DNA of 33,451 bases from an uncultured Eggerthellaceae bacterium (GCA_934648845.1 CAKUFS010000025.1:1-33451), one strand, 5' to 3'. Positions 22,901 through 31,333 are shown, counted from the stretch's first letter. A program made the numbers and translations. Notes: generated by a model not told the origin, from the letters alone.

Positions 22901-25042
22901 GAATACGAGGTGTCGCTTGATGCTACGTTCACGTACAACCTGTTCAACGACGGCGAGGGCATGGATACAAGCTACATTTATCAGGAGAACCCCGACACGC
23001 ATGTGAGCGAGCCGGTTCTTGATGAAGACGGCAACCCTATTACCATTGATGTGCCGCTAGTAACCACGTATGCCGGCATTAGCTTTGTGCTGGCGCAGGG
23101 CGAAAAGACCCCCATTGATGCCACGCAGACGCAAAGCGATTTGGAGAGCAAGTACGAAGGTTTGATCAGGGACTTTGTTGACAAAGACAAGAAGCCCGAT
23201 CTTGCCAACGTAACCGATGACCTGCAAATGCCCACGCCTTCTACGTTGGAGCAGTCTGGCATCTTCCAGGATCGTGATTTCGAGAAAGTCACCATGACCT
23301 CGGGCGATACGGAGCATCTGACGTTCTACGGTTACCATGCTCAGGTTTACCGTCCGCTGCCGGGCGAAGAAGCGGTTACCGTTCCGTACACGGTGACTAT
23401 CACCGACCGCATCACCGAAGAAGTGTATGCGGAAAAGACATTTACGCTGACGGTAACTCCGTTCGAGCAAAAAGAGCTGGATGACGCGCTTGCCCTGATG
23501 GCGCGCGTGGCCACGAACGATGTGTACTGGAACGGCCTGGCGTATGAGGGCGCCGACAAGAACAATATCACGCAAAGCTTGAAGCCCTTCAGCGAGATTG
23601 TGGCCGATATGGAAGGCAACCTTACCTACATTCGCGGCGCGCAGAACATCACGTTTGACGGTATTGAGCTGGACGATTTGCCGGGTTACGACCCCATGAT
23701 TTACGGCCAGAGCTGGCGTGAGATTCGTTCGAGCAACGAAAACGTGATTGCCAGCGAGACGCTGCGCTTTACGCAGCCGGAATACAACACCGATGTCACG
23801 CTGGACTCCGTGATGTCGTACACGAAGTACGCGAAGTACTGGGAGAAGTTCGGCATTGGTGATGAAGCCACTGAGGATTCTGCTTTGAAGTATGAAGCGT
23901 TCAAGGGCTTCTACAAGGTGCCCGTGAACACCACGGTCAAGGTTGCAGGCACGAAGGGCGATGCGCCCACCGAGCCAGCACCCGATGTGAACGTAACGGT
24001 AACGGTCAGCTTGGCAGGCGTTTTAGGCACCACCGCTCAAAACGCTGTGGCAGCAGCGCTTCCCGTTGCGGCCAAGGACCTGAACGTTGATGGCAAGGTC
24101 ACGTACGATGAGGCCATGGTTGCCGCGCATCAAGCATACGCCAAGAACGGCGCCGATGACTTCGCCATTACGGCATCGGGCTGGGTCAGCAAGCTGTGGG
24201 GCGTTTCCACGGAAAGCTCGGGCTTCCTGCGCAATGGCGCGGCTACGCCCGATGTGATTTCTCGCATTACGGTTGAGCCGAATGATACGCTCTATGTGTA
24301 TACGTATAAGGATTCGGCGAACTACTCCGACCTGGTCACGTCGTTTAATCTGACGTCTCAAAGCGTAAGCGCGAACCAGGCGTTCGACATCACGCTGAAC
24401 TACAGCGGCTACGATAGCAACTTCCACGCTATCACCGGTACGGTTTCCGGCGCACAAATCGGTTACGCCACGCCGGAAGGCTTTGTGCCGCTGGAAGGTT
24501 GCGTGACCGCCGCGGGCGGCAAGGCAAGTGTGACGTTCGCGAAACCGGGCACCTATGTGCTTACCGCGCAAAGTGACAGCAAGATTATGACGGCGCCGTA
24601 CTGCATTGTGACCGTTGAGTACACGCCAAGCTTCACGGTGGGAAGCCAGCCGTTCGCAGGCGACTACGTGAAGGTTACGCTGGGCGCTGGTTTCGATGAA
24701 GCCACCACTCCCGTTGCGGCGGGCGTGAGCTTCCTGAAGCTTGCCGATGGTACGTATGCAGCACTTATGACCGCCAATGAAGCTGCTGCTCTTACGGCAG
24801 ACTCCTTCACGTTTGTGGAAGGCGCTGCTGCAAGCGTGGGCGAGCTGGGCGACGTGAATAATTCGGGTCGCATGAACATTGTTGACGCGCAAATTGCCTA
24901 CGACTTGGGTAACAACAAGCACGCCGACTTCAGCGCGCTGCCCATGGCGTGCTGGTTTGCGGCGGATATGAACGCCGATGGCGTGGTAGACGCAACCGAT
25001 GCGTTTGCCATCCAATACGCTGTCCACTACGGACGCGCATAA
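16922..25042 (+). CDS. Giant secreted multidomain protein with C-terminal dockerin-like repeat
   Basis: 2706 residues. A signal peptide (MKRSRLRSILNSLLSLVLVL ... AYA) is followed by: GLUG-type repeats (about 140-290, GGIAGF, GGILGF); a PEGA-like and a bacterial Ig-like domain (350-493); three tandem units of a lectin-like beta module plus PEGA domains (about 497-1310), the first two clearly alike; a second GLUG block (about 1360-1577); atypical Ig-like domains (about 1640-2330); a segment with DLNVDGKVTYDEA and SKLWGVSTESSGF that recalls DUF4430-type cobalamin-linked proteins; and two calcium-loop repeats like type I dockerin (GDVNNSGRMNIVD, ADMNADGVVD). No LPXTG anchor is present, so it may be released or held through the dockerin. 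The riboswitch suggests a part in corrinoid capture; this is inference. ATG 16922 is chosen for the signal peptide; GGAGG lies 14 bases upstream. Confidence 0.88.
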   Translation: MKRSRLRSILNSLLSLVLVLGLMPLPAYADEAAPEQLSDGQSNASALTLSGSGTADDPYQIAMAQDLADFRDAVNAGNNGICAQLTDDITLSGEWAPIGTNDFYYTGTFDGANHTVSGLSVTQAPDDSGFFADLGDGCVVKNLKVEGTVSTTKQYAGGIAGFAQKVTISNCSFAGSVSSTSGKGRVAGIVGGATSDSVNFDGCTNKASVSGRNAGGILGFSNKSCSFTNCYNAGAITSTSRAGGIAGQTGKSGVIDNFTNCFNVGEISETAENHAGIAAWYNGTFSEASSASCYYTLPANSYVNYNGAGTPVGTKVDTMVGKAADLGAAFVEGDNYPTLAWENVVATPKATVVFSITPEDAQLTINGKVSSATSKRDAGTYSYEVSKAGYVAATGEFTVTAEQAAASQTVSLAVELQAKELTSITVAGAAAQYYVGDEQPALTVTAHYADGTSEEVTGFTTDWDSSAEATGKTVTVTFNGKTATFTCDFVVKPGPTAALNGKADVNLKDGSYGFEEVDLDGNTVLASTNKGKSGSSSTMTITMKTPGVLSFDWKVSSEAGYDWLDIKVNGSSTTTNKSSRSGVIDWTAFNTLVSAGDVVSINYTKDSSGDKNDDTAWVKNFAVAPAYMITLTTVPADASLILKNVAGQELTAKNGAYTVTAGTYSYEASAFGYETATGTIDVTDADVAREIALTALPRQTVSFNVTAPEGLSAADATIVVKTGKQTLDPQADGTYSLPAGEYTYTVTHPNCDDVSGTFTVSDSAVTVPVTLERKWVIGDYFTAAGVAVTAENGGYGFVLDGSDSSLLKSENKEKGSSSAVLTLTAQQAGQLSFSYKVSTEANYDKFNVTVNGNSLVKNASGLVDWTTTSAIVAAGDKVLFTYSKDYSGNGNDDTVWLKGFSLAPAYNVTLTATPVDASLVLRNSAGETITGNAGVFTVIPGEYSYEVSAFGYETKTGTITVTDQDVAQTVALDTLPTQAVTFTTTLPEGMSCTPSVTVKSADGVDRAYASGLPAGEYTYVATAEGCDTVEGAFTVTDSAVTIPVAFVRTLTMTDFVDSELATLANDSIRPFKGIYDEAGNYLYSSLSSYETAKLALTAKANVRVSFDYDADNDCTYSYGFLIEKGDVTLKNTQGTNDWQTFTADLSAGDILYLNHYIGYNRTGTVKVKNFVLTPLHTVTTSIPSGATIELYDNGELIASDSSGSYVVPDGTYTYTVSQFGYTSQQGQVTVAGADTAITVDALVPVESKTITFDVPEGVTVTVSHATAGQMTAQENGTYVLPVGASFTYVVSKDNYLPQSGSFTVSDDATISVTLEFAGEAWDGTTKTEPSLAEGVYQISNAAELAWFADKVSEDNTVNAALTGQINLGGKTWTSMGKLNETSYLNEFAGTFDGAGHTVSGLKASNGLFAATSATAVVKNLSVSGEIQGSTNMGGIVGTNAGLIENCLFKGSIKNGSSLSTGGIAGRCSQGTGIIRNCVNEGEISYTGNLYSMTSVNLGGIVGYTYGEVSNCYNVGSLSAHATYAKGVGGIVGSLRSSTLSGSGSVVNCYNAGAMSKYADAGAVVGVLDGMASASNSYYLNSCGATDERAQAKTADEMKAHAFVGALNGSDGAAWRIDSDTINNGFPVLAWQGGQEYNNQDAKDVAAAVVALKLQAVAKGETIDLTAGTTGTYSLEPDQATALVLPAAGAQDTAISWAITAAGEANESAIAADGALTYPTTGTATYTLTATITKGDASATTSFTVELLSAAQVNENALSALCTKMQGRSIWAFQVNNPDTVTARDAVVDYLTSQGIDLDQEGITLTFVNPGTKAFPGTDTVNLADDGTISYFQGIEGNASAKYAQYDNVTFSIERGGVTKQFGVRLFIGWERATVQDILNTAALSVTWDSIKPEGVNNQVEYEDANGEAVPGEPVFPLWTLACDGTDLETGEANAANVAVPDKTVLMLPATVGTASVAWEATYDENAGQLVTFEDVYVDGKYMCKATLNGSAYGEYEVSLDATFTYNLFNDGEGMDTSYIYQENPDTHVSEPVLDEDGNPITIDVPLVTTYAGISFVLAQGEKTPIDATQTQSDLESKYEGLIRDFVDKDKKPDLANVTDDLQMPTPSTLEQSGIFQDRDFEKVTMTSGDTEHLTFYGYHAQVYRPLPGEEAVTVPYTVTITDRITEEVYAEKTFTLTVTPFEQKELDDALALMARVATNDVYWNGLAYEGADKNNITQSLKPFSEIVADMEGNLTYIRGAQNITFDGIELDDLPGYDPMIYGQSWREIRSSNENVIASETLRFTQPEYNTDVTLDSVMSYTKYAKYWEKFGIGDEATEDSALKYEAFKGFYKVPVNTTVKVAGTKGDAPTEPAPDVNVTVTVSLAGVLGTTAQNAVAAALPVAAKDLNVDGKVTYDEAMVAAHQAYAKNGADDFAITASGWVSKLWGVSTESSGFLRNGAATPDVISRITVEPNDTLYVYTYKDSANYSDLVTSFNLTSQSVSANQAFDITLNYSGYDSNFHAITGTVSGAQIGYATPEGFVPLEGCVTAAGGKASVTFAKPGTYVLTAQSDSKIMTAPYCIVTVEYTPSFTVGSQPFAGDYVKVTLGAGFDEATTPVAAGVSFLKLADGTYAALMTANEAAALTADSFTFVEGAAASVGELGDVNNSGRMNIVDAQIAYDLGNNKHADFSALPMACWFAADMNADGVVDATDAFAIQYAVHYGRA

Positions 25043-25161
25043 CGTACGTTTGACGTGCGCAAACGTGCCCGTTTGCGGAAACGCACGCGTAGGGGATTGC
25101 ATTGTGCGTGCAAGCGGGCAATGCAATGAGTAGCAAGTTGGCTGCTCCCGCGTGCATTATG

Positions 25162-25199
25162 AAAGGGTGCGGTGCCGTTTTTGGTGCCGCACCTTTTTT
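25162..25199 (+). terminator. Intrinsic terminator of the giant secreted protein gene
   Basis: GGTGCGG (25166-25172) pairs with CCGCACC (25187-25193), extended by TGCC/GGTG with G-U pairs, then six T. The core GCGGTGCC...GGTGCCGC is the same as in the terminator at 16048. Confidence 0.88.
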
Positions 25200-25406
25200 G
25201 CGTCCCATCTGCCGGCTGCTACCCACGATGCGTCGCTCGTTGTCGCCGCTTTGATTCGCCTTCGCCGTAGCATGCGAAGGGACCCGAAAGCGCTTCGACA
25301 CCGCCAAGGGGAGATTCCCTGTTGCTTTCGTGTACTCAGGGAGTGCTTTTGATACAATGTCCAAGGCAAAGACGCAACATCAATCACAGCAATGAAAGTG
25401 TAGAAC
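25200..25406. other. Promoter region of the topoisomerase pair
   Basis: With 25043-25161 this makes a 364-base gene-free gap. TACAAT (25353-25358) is a good -10 candidate 49 bases before the start; TTGCTT at 25322 is too far away for a normal -35. Nothing else was recognised. Confidence 0.4.
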
Positions 25407-27401
25407 ATGGCACAAGCATCTGCCGCATACGGCAACGACAGCATTCGACAACTGAAAGACGAGCAGCGCGTACGTCTGCGACCTGCGGTTATTTTCGGCT
25501 CGGATGGCCTTGACGGCTGCGAGCACGCAGTATTCGAAATCCTTTCCAACTCGGTTGACGAGGCGCGCCAAGGATATGGCCATCTTATCACGCTGACCGT
25601 TTTCAAGGATAAATCCATTCAAGTGGAAGATAACGGCCGCGGCTGCCCGCTTGACTGGAACTCGGTGGAAAAGCGCTTCAACTGGGAACTTGTCTTCTGC
25701 GAGCTGTATGCCGGCGGCAAATACGACAACAACCAAGGCGGCGACTACGATTACTCCCTGGGCACGAACGGCCTGGGTTCGTGCGCAACGCAGTATGCTT
25801 CTGAATATATGGACGTTACCGTGTGGCGTGAAGGTAACAAATATCAGCTGCATTTTCAGAAAGGCAAAGTGGTGGGTGCCAAGAAAAAGGCGCTTACCGT
25901 GGAGCCCACGGACGAAACGCGCACGGGTACTACGATTAAATGGCGTCCTGACCTGGAAGTATTTACGTCTATTGACATTCCTATCGAGTGGTTTCAAGAA
26001 ACGCTGCGCCGTCAGGCGGTTGTGAATGCGAACGTGACATTTCGCTTGCTCGTGGAAGGCGATGAAGGATTCACCCAAGAAGAATTCTGCTACCCCAAGG
26101 GCATCGAGGACTACATTCTAGAGAAAATCGGTCATGATTATCTGACCGAGCCGTACTTCATCCAGGCCGACCGTCGTGGCCGCGATCGCGACGACTTACC
26201 CGATTACAGCGTGAAAATCACGGCGTGCTTCTGCTTCTCGCGCGGCCTGCAGATGCAGGAATACTACCACAATTCCAGCTGGCTGGAAAACGGCGGTTCG
26301 CCCGAAAAAGCGGCGCGCAGCGCGTTTACCAGCGCAATTGATGCGTATATCAAGCAGCAGGGCAAATACACGAAAAACGAAACGCCCATCAAATGGCAAG
26401 ACGTGCAAGATTGTCTGGTGCTGGTCACGAACTGCTTCTCCACGCAAACAAGCTACGAGAACCAAACGAAAAAAGCCATCAACAACAAGTTCATCCAGCA
26501 GGCTATGACCGCGTTCATCAAAGAGCGCATGGAAACATACCTGATTGAGAACAAGGCTGCGGCCGACAAAATCATGGAGCAGGTGCTCATCAACAAGCGC
26601 TCGCGTGAAAACGCCGAGAAAACGCGCCAGAGCATCAAGACGAACTTGCAGCAGAAAACCGACATGTCGAATCGCGTGCAGAAGTTCATTGACTGCCGCT
26701 CGAAAGACAGGGATCGTCGCGAAGTCTACATTGTAGAGGGCGACTCTGCAGCGGGTGCCTGCCGCCAGTCGCGCGATGCGGAGTTCCAGGGCATTATGCC
26801 TGTTCGCGGTAAGATTCTGAACTGCTTGAAGGAAGATTACCCGCGCATCTTCAAGTCCGAAATCATCATGGACTTGCTGCGCGTTTTAGGTTGCGGCGTA
26901 GAGGTCAAAGACAAGCGCCTGAAGAATTTGGGTACGTTCGATTTGGACAACCTGAACTGGAACAAAGTCATCATCTGCACCGATGCCGACGTTGACGGCT
27001 ACCACATTCGCACGCTTATTCTGACCATGCTCTACCGCCTGGTGCCCACGCTTATCAACGAGGGCTACGTATATATCGCCGAATCGCCGCTCTATGAAAT
27101 CAACTGCAAAGAGAAGACGTACTTCGCTTACACGGAAGCGGAGAAAGCGGGCATTCTGGAAGAGATTGACGGCCAGAAATGCTCCATCAACCGCTCCAAA
27201 GGTTTGGGTGAGAACGACCCCGACATGATGTGGCTGACCACCATGAATCCTGAGACACGCCGTTTGATCAAGGTGCTGCCCGAAGACGTGGTGCACATGG
27301 AAACCATGTTCAACTTGCTGCTGGGCACCGATGACGAGGGCCGCAAGCGGCACATTGCCGAACACGGCAAAGAGTATCTGGATCAGTTGGACTTGCAGTA
27401 G
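25407..27401 (+). CDS. Type IIA topoisomerase, ATPase/TOPRIM subunit (GyrB/ParE-like)
   Basis: 664 residues with the full GyrB/ParE order: GHKL ATPase (EILSNSVDEA 44-53, VEDNGRG 73-79, LGTNGLGS 118-125), transducer, TOPRIM (EGDSAAGACRQSRD from E444, DADVDGYHIRTL from D526) and a tail with SKGLGEN. Each motif differs from housekeeping GyrB: GLHGVG-type lid is LGTNGLG, EGDSAGG is EGDSAAG, DADVDGAH is DADVDGYH. This is therefore a divergent paralogue of the kind found in Clostridia and Coriobacteriia, not the main gyrase. With the next gene it should form an A2B2 enzyme that passes one duplex through another, most likely for decatenation or relaxation. The ATG has only a weak ribosome site. The partner gene starts 12 bases after its stop. 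Confidence 0.88.
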   Translation: MAQASAAYGNDSIRQLKDEQRVRLRPAVIFGSDGLDGCEHAVFEILSNSVDEARQGYGHLITLTVFKDKSIQVEDNGRGCPLDWNSVEKRFNWELVFCELYAGGKYDNNQGGDYDYSLGTNGLGSCATQYASEYMDVTVWREGNKYQLHFQKGKVVGAKKKALTVEPTDETRTGTTIKWRPDLEVFTSIDIPIEWFQETLRRQAVVNANVTFRLLVEGDEGFTQEEFCYPKGIEDYILEKIGHDYLTEPYFIQADRRGRDRDDLPDYSVKITACFCFSRGLQMQEYYHNSSWLENGGSPEKAARSAFTSAIDAYIKQQGKYTKNETPIKWQDVQDCLVLVTNCFSTQTSYENQTKKAINNKFIQQAMTAFIKERMETYLIENKAAADKIMEQVLINKRSRENAEKTRQSIKTNLQQKTDMSNRVQKFIDCRSKDRDRREVYIVEGDSAAGACRQSRDAEFQGIMPVRGKILNCLKEDYPRIFKSEIIMDLLRVLGCGVEVKDKRLKNLGTFDLDNLNWNKVIICTDADVDGYHIRTLILTMLYRLVPTLINEGYVYIAESPLYEINCKEKTYFAYTEAEKAGILEEIDGQKCSINRSKGLGENDPDMMWLTTMNPETRRLIKVLPEDVVHMETMFNLLLGTDDEGRKRHIAEHGKEYLDQLDLQ

Positions 27402-27413
27402 GTTGGATGAGCC

Positions 27414-29654
27414 ATGGCAAAAAGAACATCAAAAAAAGAAACCGCGAAGCGTCGCGTTGATAACCCGAACGTAATTGGCCTGCACTCCGAAGTGCTTGAG
27501 CAGCCCATCACGCAAACGCTTGAAGTGAATTACATGCCGTACGCCATGAGCACGAACGTGTCTCGTGCGTTCCCGGAAATCGATGGTTTCAAGCCGTCGC
27601 ATCGCAAGCTGCTCTACACCATGTATAAGATGGGCCTGCTCACAGGCGCGCGTCAGAAAAGCGCGAACATCGTGGGCCAGACCATGAAGCTGAACCCTCA
27701 TGGTGATGCCGCCATTTACGAGACCATGGTGCGCTTGGCCACGGGAAACGAGGCGCTGCTTACGCCGTTCGTGGATTCCAAGGGCAACTTCGGCAAGTAT
27801 TACTCTGGCGATATGAGCTACGCGGCGAGCCGCTACACAGAGGCAAAGCTTTCGCCCATTTGCGCAGAAGTGTTCAAGGACATCGATAAAGATCCAGTGG
27901 ATTTCGTTGACAGCTACGACGGCGCTATGCAAGAGCCGCGCCTGCTGCCTACTGCTTTCCCGAATGTGCTGGTCAGCGCGAATAAAGGCATTGGCGTTGC
28001 CATGGCATCCGATATTTGCGGCTTCAACTTGAACGAAGTGTGCGAAACCACCATGCGTTTTCTGAAGGACCCGGAATGTGACTTGTTTGAAACGTTGCCA
28101 GCGCCGGATTTCTCCACGGGCGGCGAGATTGTGTACCGCCGCTCCGAGCTGGAGCGCGTGTACGAAACGGGCACGGGTGGCTTCCAGATTCGCTCGCGTT
28201 GGCGCTACCTGCCCGAAGAGCGCATCATTGAGGTGTATGAAATTCCGTACACCACGAAAACCGACGTGATCATCGACCGCATTGTGAAGCTTTCCAAGGA
28301 AGGCAAAGTGCGCGAGATTGTGGACATCCGCGATGAAACGGACTTGTCGGGTCTGCGCATTGCCATTGACATCAAGCGCGGCGTTGATCCCGAACAGCTT
28401 ATGGCGAAGCTCTTCCAAATGACCACGCTGCAAGACACGTTTTCGTGTAATTTCAACGTGCTGGTCGATGGCTACCCGCGTGTGATGGGCGTGCGCCAGA
28501 TCTTAAGCGAGTGGGTAGCGTGGCGTGTGGAAAGCACGCGCCGCCGCGTAACGTTCGACCTGAACAAGAAGTCCGAGCGTCTGCATTTGCTGCACGGCTT
28601 GGAAGCCATTTTGCTGGACATCGATAAAGCGGTCGAAATCATTCGCCATACGAAGCTTGAAGCCGACGTTGTGCCGAACTTGATGGAAGGTTTCGGCATT
28701 GACCGTACGCAGGCAGAGTTTGTGGCGGATATTAAGCTCCGCAACATCAACGAAGAATACATTCTGAATCGCACGAATGACATTGCGAAGTTGGAAGAGG
28801 ATATTGCCGAGCTGAATAAGATTTTAAGCAGCGAAAAGAACATCAAGCAAGTCATCTATAAAGAGCTGGCTGCCATCAATAAAAAGTACGTAACGCCGCG
28901 CAAGACCGGCATGGTTGAGCCCAGCGAGATTGTGGAAGTGCCCACCGAGCCCGAGGTCGAGGAATATCCTGTGACCATCCGCGTGTCGCGCGCGGGGTAC
29001 TTGAAGAAGCTCACCGAGCGCGTGTTGCGCACGAACGCCGACCACAAATACAAAGACGGCGATACGCCATGGCTTGAGTTCGAGTCGAACAACACGCATG
29101 AACTGCTGGTATTCACCGATAAGGGGCAGTGCTACAAGTGCAAAGTGGCGGCGTTTGAAGATACGAAATCGGCGCAGCTGGGCACGTTTTTACCCACGGA
29201 GCTAGAACTTGAGCAGGGCGAAAACATTGTGTGGGTGCTTGATCCCGGCGAGTACAAGTACAGCGTGCTGTTCTGCTTCGAAAACGGTCGCGCGGCGCGC
29301 GTGGCGCTTTCGGGCTACGCCACGAAACAAAACCGCAAGAAGCTGAAAAACGCCCTGTATACGGGCAGCCCGCTTTTGCAGGCAATTATTCTCACGGAAG
29401 ACCGCGAGCTGGCGTTGTGTTCCAGCGACAATCGCGTGGTGATGTTCGACACCGCGCTTTTGCGCACGAAGACCACGAACAACACGCAAGGCGTGCAGGC
29501 GTTTACCATCAAGGGCGCGCGCCACGTGATTGCGGTGGGCAGCCTTGAGGAATTCGTGGGCGTAGCGGCTGATCCCGAGCGTTTCCGCGCGGCATCGCTA
29601 CCGTCAACGGGATATCCCATTCGTGAGCAGGATCAAAAATCGCTGTTTGAGTAG
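27414..29654 (+). CDS. Type IIA topoisomerase, DNA-cleavage subunit (GyrA/ParC-like)
   Basis: 746 residues, close to ParC length. The winged-helix cleavage domain has the catalytic tyrosine Y141 in ASRYTEAKLS. The quinolone region reads NPHGDAAIYETMV (94-106): the residue equal to E. coli GyrA Ser83 is Ala99, and Asp87 is Glu103. These are natural states that usually weaken quinolone binding. The coiled-coil tower (about 430-510) and a beta-propeller-like C terminus follow. No GyrA box (QRRGGKG) is visible, so wrapping and negative supercoiling are unlikely and a topoisomerase IV-like activity is inferred. Starts 12 bases downstream of its partner, clearly one transcript. GGATGAG is the only ribosome-site candidate, so coupling to the upstream stop may help. 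Confidence 0.9.
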   Translation: MAKRTSKKETAKRRVDNPNVIGLHSEVLEQPITQTLEVNYMPYAMSTNVSRAFPEIDGFKPSHRKLLYTMYKMGLLTGARQKSANIVGQTMKLNPHGDAAIYETMVRLATGNEALLTPFVDSKGNFGKYYSGDMSYAASRYTEAKLSPICAEVFKDIDKDPVDFVDSYDGAMQEPRLLPTAFPNVLVSANKGIGVAMASDICGFNLNEVCETTMRFLKDPECDLFETLPAPDFSTGGEIVYRRSELERVYETGTGGFQIRSRWRYLPEERIIEVYEIPYTTKTDVIIDRIVKLSKEGKVREIVDIRDETDLSGLRIAIDIKRGVDPEQLMAKLFQMTTLQDTFSCNFNVLVDGYPRVMGVRQILSEWVAWRVESTRRRVTFDLNKKSERLHLLHGLEAILLDIDKAVEIIRHTKLEADVVPNLMEGFGIDRTQAEFVADIKLRNINEEYILNRTNDIAKLEEDIAELNKILSSEKNIKQVIYKELAAINKKYVTPRKTGMVEPSEIVEVPTEPEVEEYPVTIRVSRAGYLKKLTERVLRTNADHKYKDGDTPWLEFESNNTHELLVFTDKGQCYKCKVAAFEDTKSAQLGTFLPTELELEQGENIVWVLDPGEYKYSVLFCFENGRAARVALSGYATKQNRKKLKNALYTGSPLLQAIILTEDRELALCSSDNRVVMFDTALLRTKTTNNTQGVQAFTIKGARHVIAVGSLEEFVGVAADPERFRAASLPSTGYPIREQDQKSLFE

Positions 29655-29703
29655 GCGATTCTTTCGCCTTCGCCATTTTCCAAAAGGAACGATTCTGTGT
29701 CGG

Positions 29704-29735
29704 TTGTTTTCTGCCGTGTGGCGGTGTTTTATACT
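29704..29735 (+). promoter_or_regulatory. Possible promoter of the CmpB-like membrane gene
   Basis: TATACT (29730-29735) is a good -10 box, 74 bases before the ATG at 29809. TTGTTT (29704-29709) is 20 bases away, longer than usual; TTTTCT at 29707 has the correct spacing but is a poor -35. Confidence 0.45.
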
Positions 29736-29808
29736 ACTGCTAACAGAAAGCGCGCTCGGGGAACGATTTTTTTGGCGGGGCGCACGAATTGTTATTGCGG
29801 GGTACGAT

Positions 29809-31236
29809 ATGGCTAAACTGCATTTGAAAAACAAGCAAGAAAATCAAACAACAGCGGAAGAACAAGCAGCTGAGCAGGCAATAAGCCCTGAAGAGCTTAT
29901 TGATGTGCGTGCTCTTACGGAACGACTGGTGCAAGACCACGACCTTTCCGATTCCGATGTTGATGAGATTTTGGAGGCAACGCGTCTTCGTCAGAAGCAG
30001 CAAGTGCTCACTGTTGCCGAGCTGAATGAGATCATGGAAGCCGCGCGCGGTGGCACGCGTACGAAAACATTTGACAAGATTCCGATTCCGGTGCGCATTT
30101 TCGCCATTGGATTTATCATCGTGGGTGTTTTGGCACTGGTGCCGGCGCTGCTCATTGTGCTCTCTGCGTTCAACATGGACCTTTCCGACGTGCTGGGTCG
30201 CGCGAATTTGATGCAATACACCGTTACGACGATGGTTGTTGCCGTTATCGATGCTGTGGCGTTTGTGGTGCATGCGTCGTTGAACGTCGTCATCGGCATT
30301 CGCCTTTTGCGCGGGCACCGTGCGAAAGCGGGCGCGTTGCTGTGGAGTGCGGTTGCCGTTGGTGTTGTTGCGTTTGTGTGCGACGTGATGCTCACGGGTA
30401 CGCACGCCTCCGTTCTTTCCGAGCTTATCAGCGTTGTGTTGCTTATCGGCTTCTCCGTGTATCTGAACCCGGCTATCGAGCGCGGGGAGCGTTTGCGTCG
30501 CGGTTTGCGCGATATCGATTTGGAAACGCACGCCGAATCGGGCACGCTTGGCCTTGCCGATAAAGGCCAGGGCTTCATTCGCCTGGATTTCTTCAACGTG
30601 TTCTGGACATTTGTAGTGTGCTGCATTTTGGGCGATGTGGTTGAGGTGGCGTTTCACATGATCGCCGTTGATCCCGGCGTGTACCAGGATCGCGCGGGCC
30701 TGCTTCACGGACCGTTCAGTCCCATTTACGGTGTGGGTGCGGTGCTCATGACGATCGCGCTCAATCGCTTCAAAGATAAAAACGTGCTGCTTATTTTTGT
30801 TATTTGCACGATTATCGGTGGCGCGTTCGAGTACTTCGTAAGCTGGTTCATGGAAATCGGCTTTGGCGCTGTGGCATGGAATTACGACGATCAGTGGCTT
30901 GGCTGGCTGTTCGGAGGGCGCACGTGTCCGCTGTATGCATCGATGTTTGGCCTGTTGGGCGTGGTGTGGATTAAGGTAATGCTGCCGTGGCTGCTGAAGC
31001 TGATCAACCGTATTCCTTGGAATAAGCGTGTCGTTGTCACCACGATCTGCGGCATTCTTATGGCGGTGAACTGCGTTATGACGCTGCAGGCGCTTGACAA
31101 CTGGTATTCGCGCAGCGCCGGCATAGAGCCTATAACGCCCATCGAGCAATTCTATGCGGAGCATTATCCGAACGACTTCATGGAGAATCGCTTCCAGAGC
31201 ATGACGATTCATCCTGAGCAGGCGGCGCGCAGCTAA
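29809..31236 (+). CDS. Membrane protein with CmpB-type (PF06541-like) domain
   Basis: 475 residues. The first 90 are cytoplasmic, acidic and helical (EELIDVRALTERLVQDHDLS). Four hydrophobic segments follow (about 100-225). The C-terminal half resembles the family called putative ABC transporter permease CmpB: FWTFVVCCILGDVVEVAFHM, then GPFSPIYGVGAVLMTIALNR, FEYFVSWFMEIGFGAVAWNY and CPLYASMFGLLGVVW. That family has no proven transport function. The N-terminal region looks like a separate sensory or scaffold part. No ATPase gene is nearby. ATG 29809 with GGGG a few bases upstream is chosen; the longer frame from 29623 overlaps the end of the topoisomerase gene and runs through the promoter-like sequence. 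Confidence 0.75.
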   Translation: MAKLHLKNKQENQTTAEEQAAEQAISPEELIDVRALTERLVQDHDLSDSDVDEILEATRLRQKQQVLTVAELNEIMEAARGGTRTKTFDKIPIPVRIFAIGFIIVGVLALVPALLIVLSAFNMDLSDVLGRANLMQYTVTTMVVAVIDAVAFVVHASLNVVIGIRLLRGHRAKAGALLWSAVAVGVVAFVCDVMLTGTHASVLSELISVVLLIGFSVYLNPAIERGERLRRGLRDIDLETHAESGTLGLADKGQGFIRLDFFNVFWTFVVCCILGDVVEVAFHMIAVDPGVYQDRAGLLHGPFSPIYGVGAVLMTIALNRFKDKNVLLIFVICTIIGGAFEYFVSWFMEIGFGAVAWNYDDQWLGWLFGGRTCPLYASMFGLLGVVWIKVMLPWLLKLINRIPWNKRVVVTTICGILMAVNCVMTLQALDNWYSRSAGIEPITPIEQFYAEHYPNDFMENRFQSMTIHPEQAARS

Positions 31237-31333
31237 CGGTTGGGGCATCTGGTGGGTGTACTGGCGCGGGTGCTTGGTGCGCTTGCGGCTGTCCGCGCGG
31301 GTGTTCGACGGGTTTCCGACGGGTGTTGGGCGC

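Noticed and set aside
21182..23002. 606-codon open frame on the minus strand
   Set aside because: Antisense to the giant secreted protein, Arg/Val/His-rich shadow without a recognisable fold.
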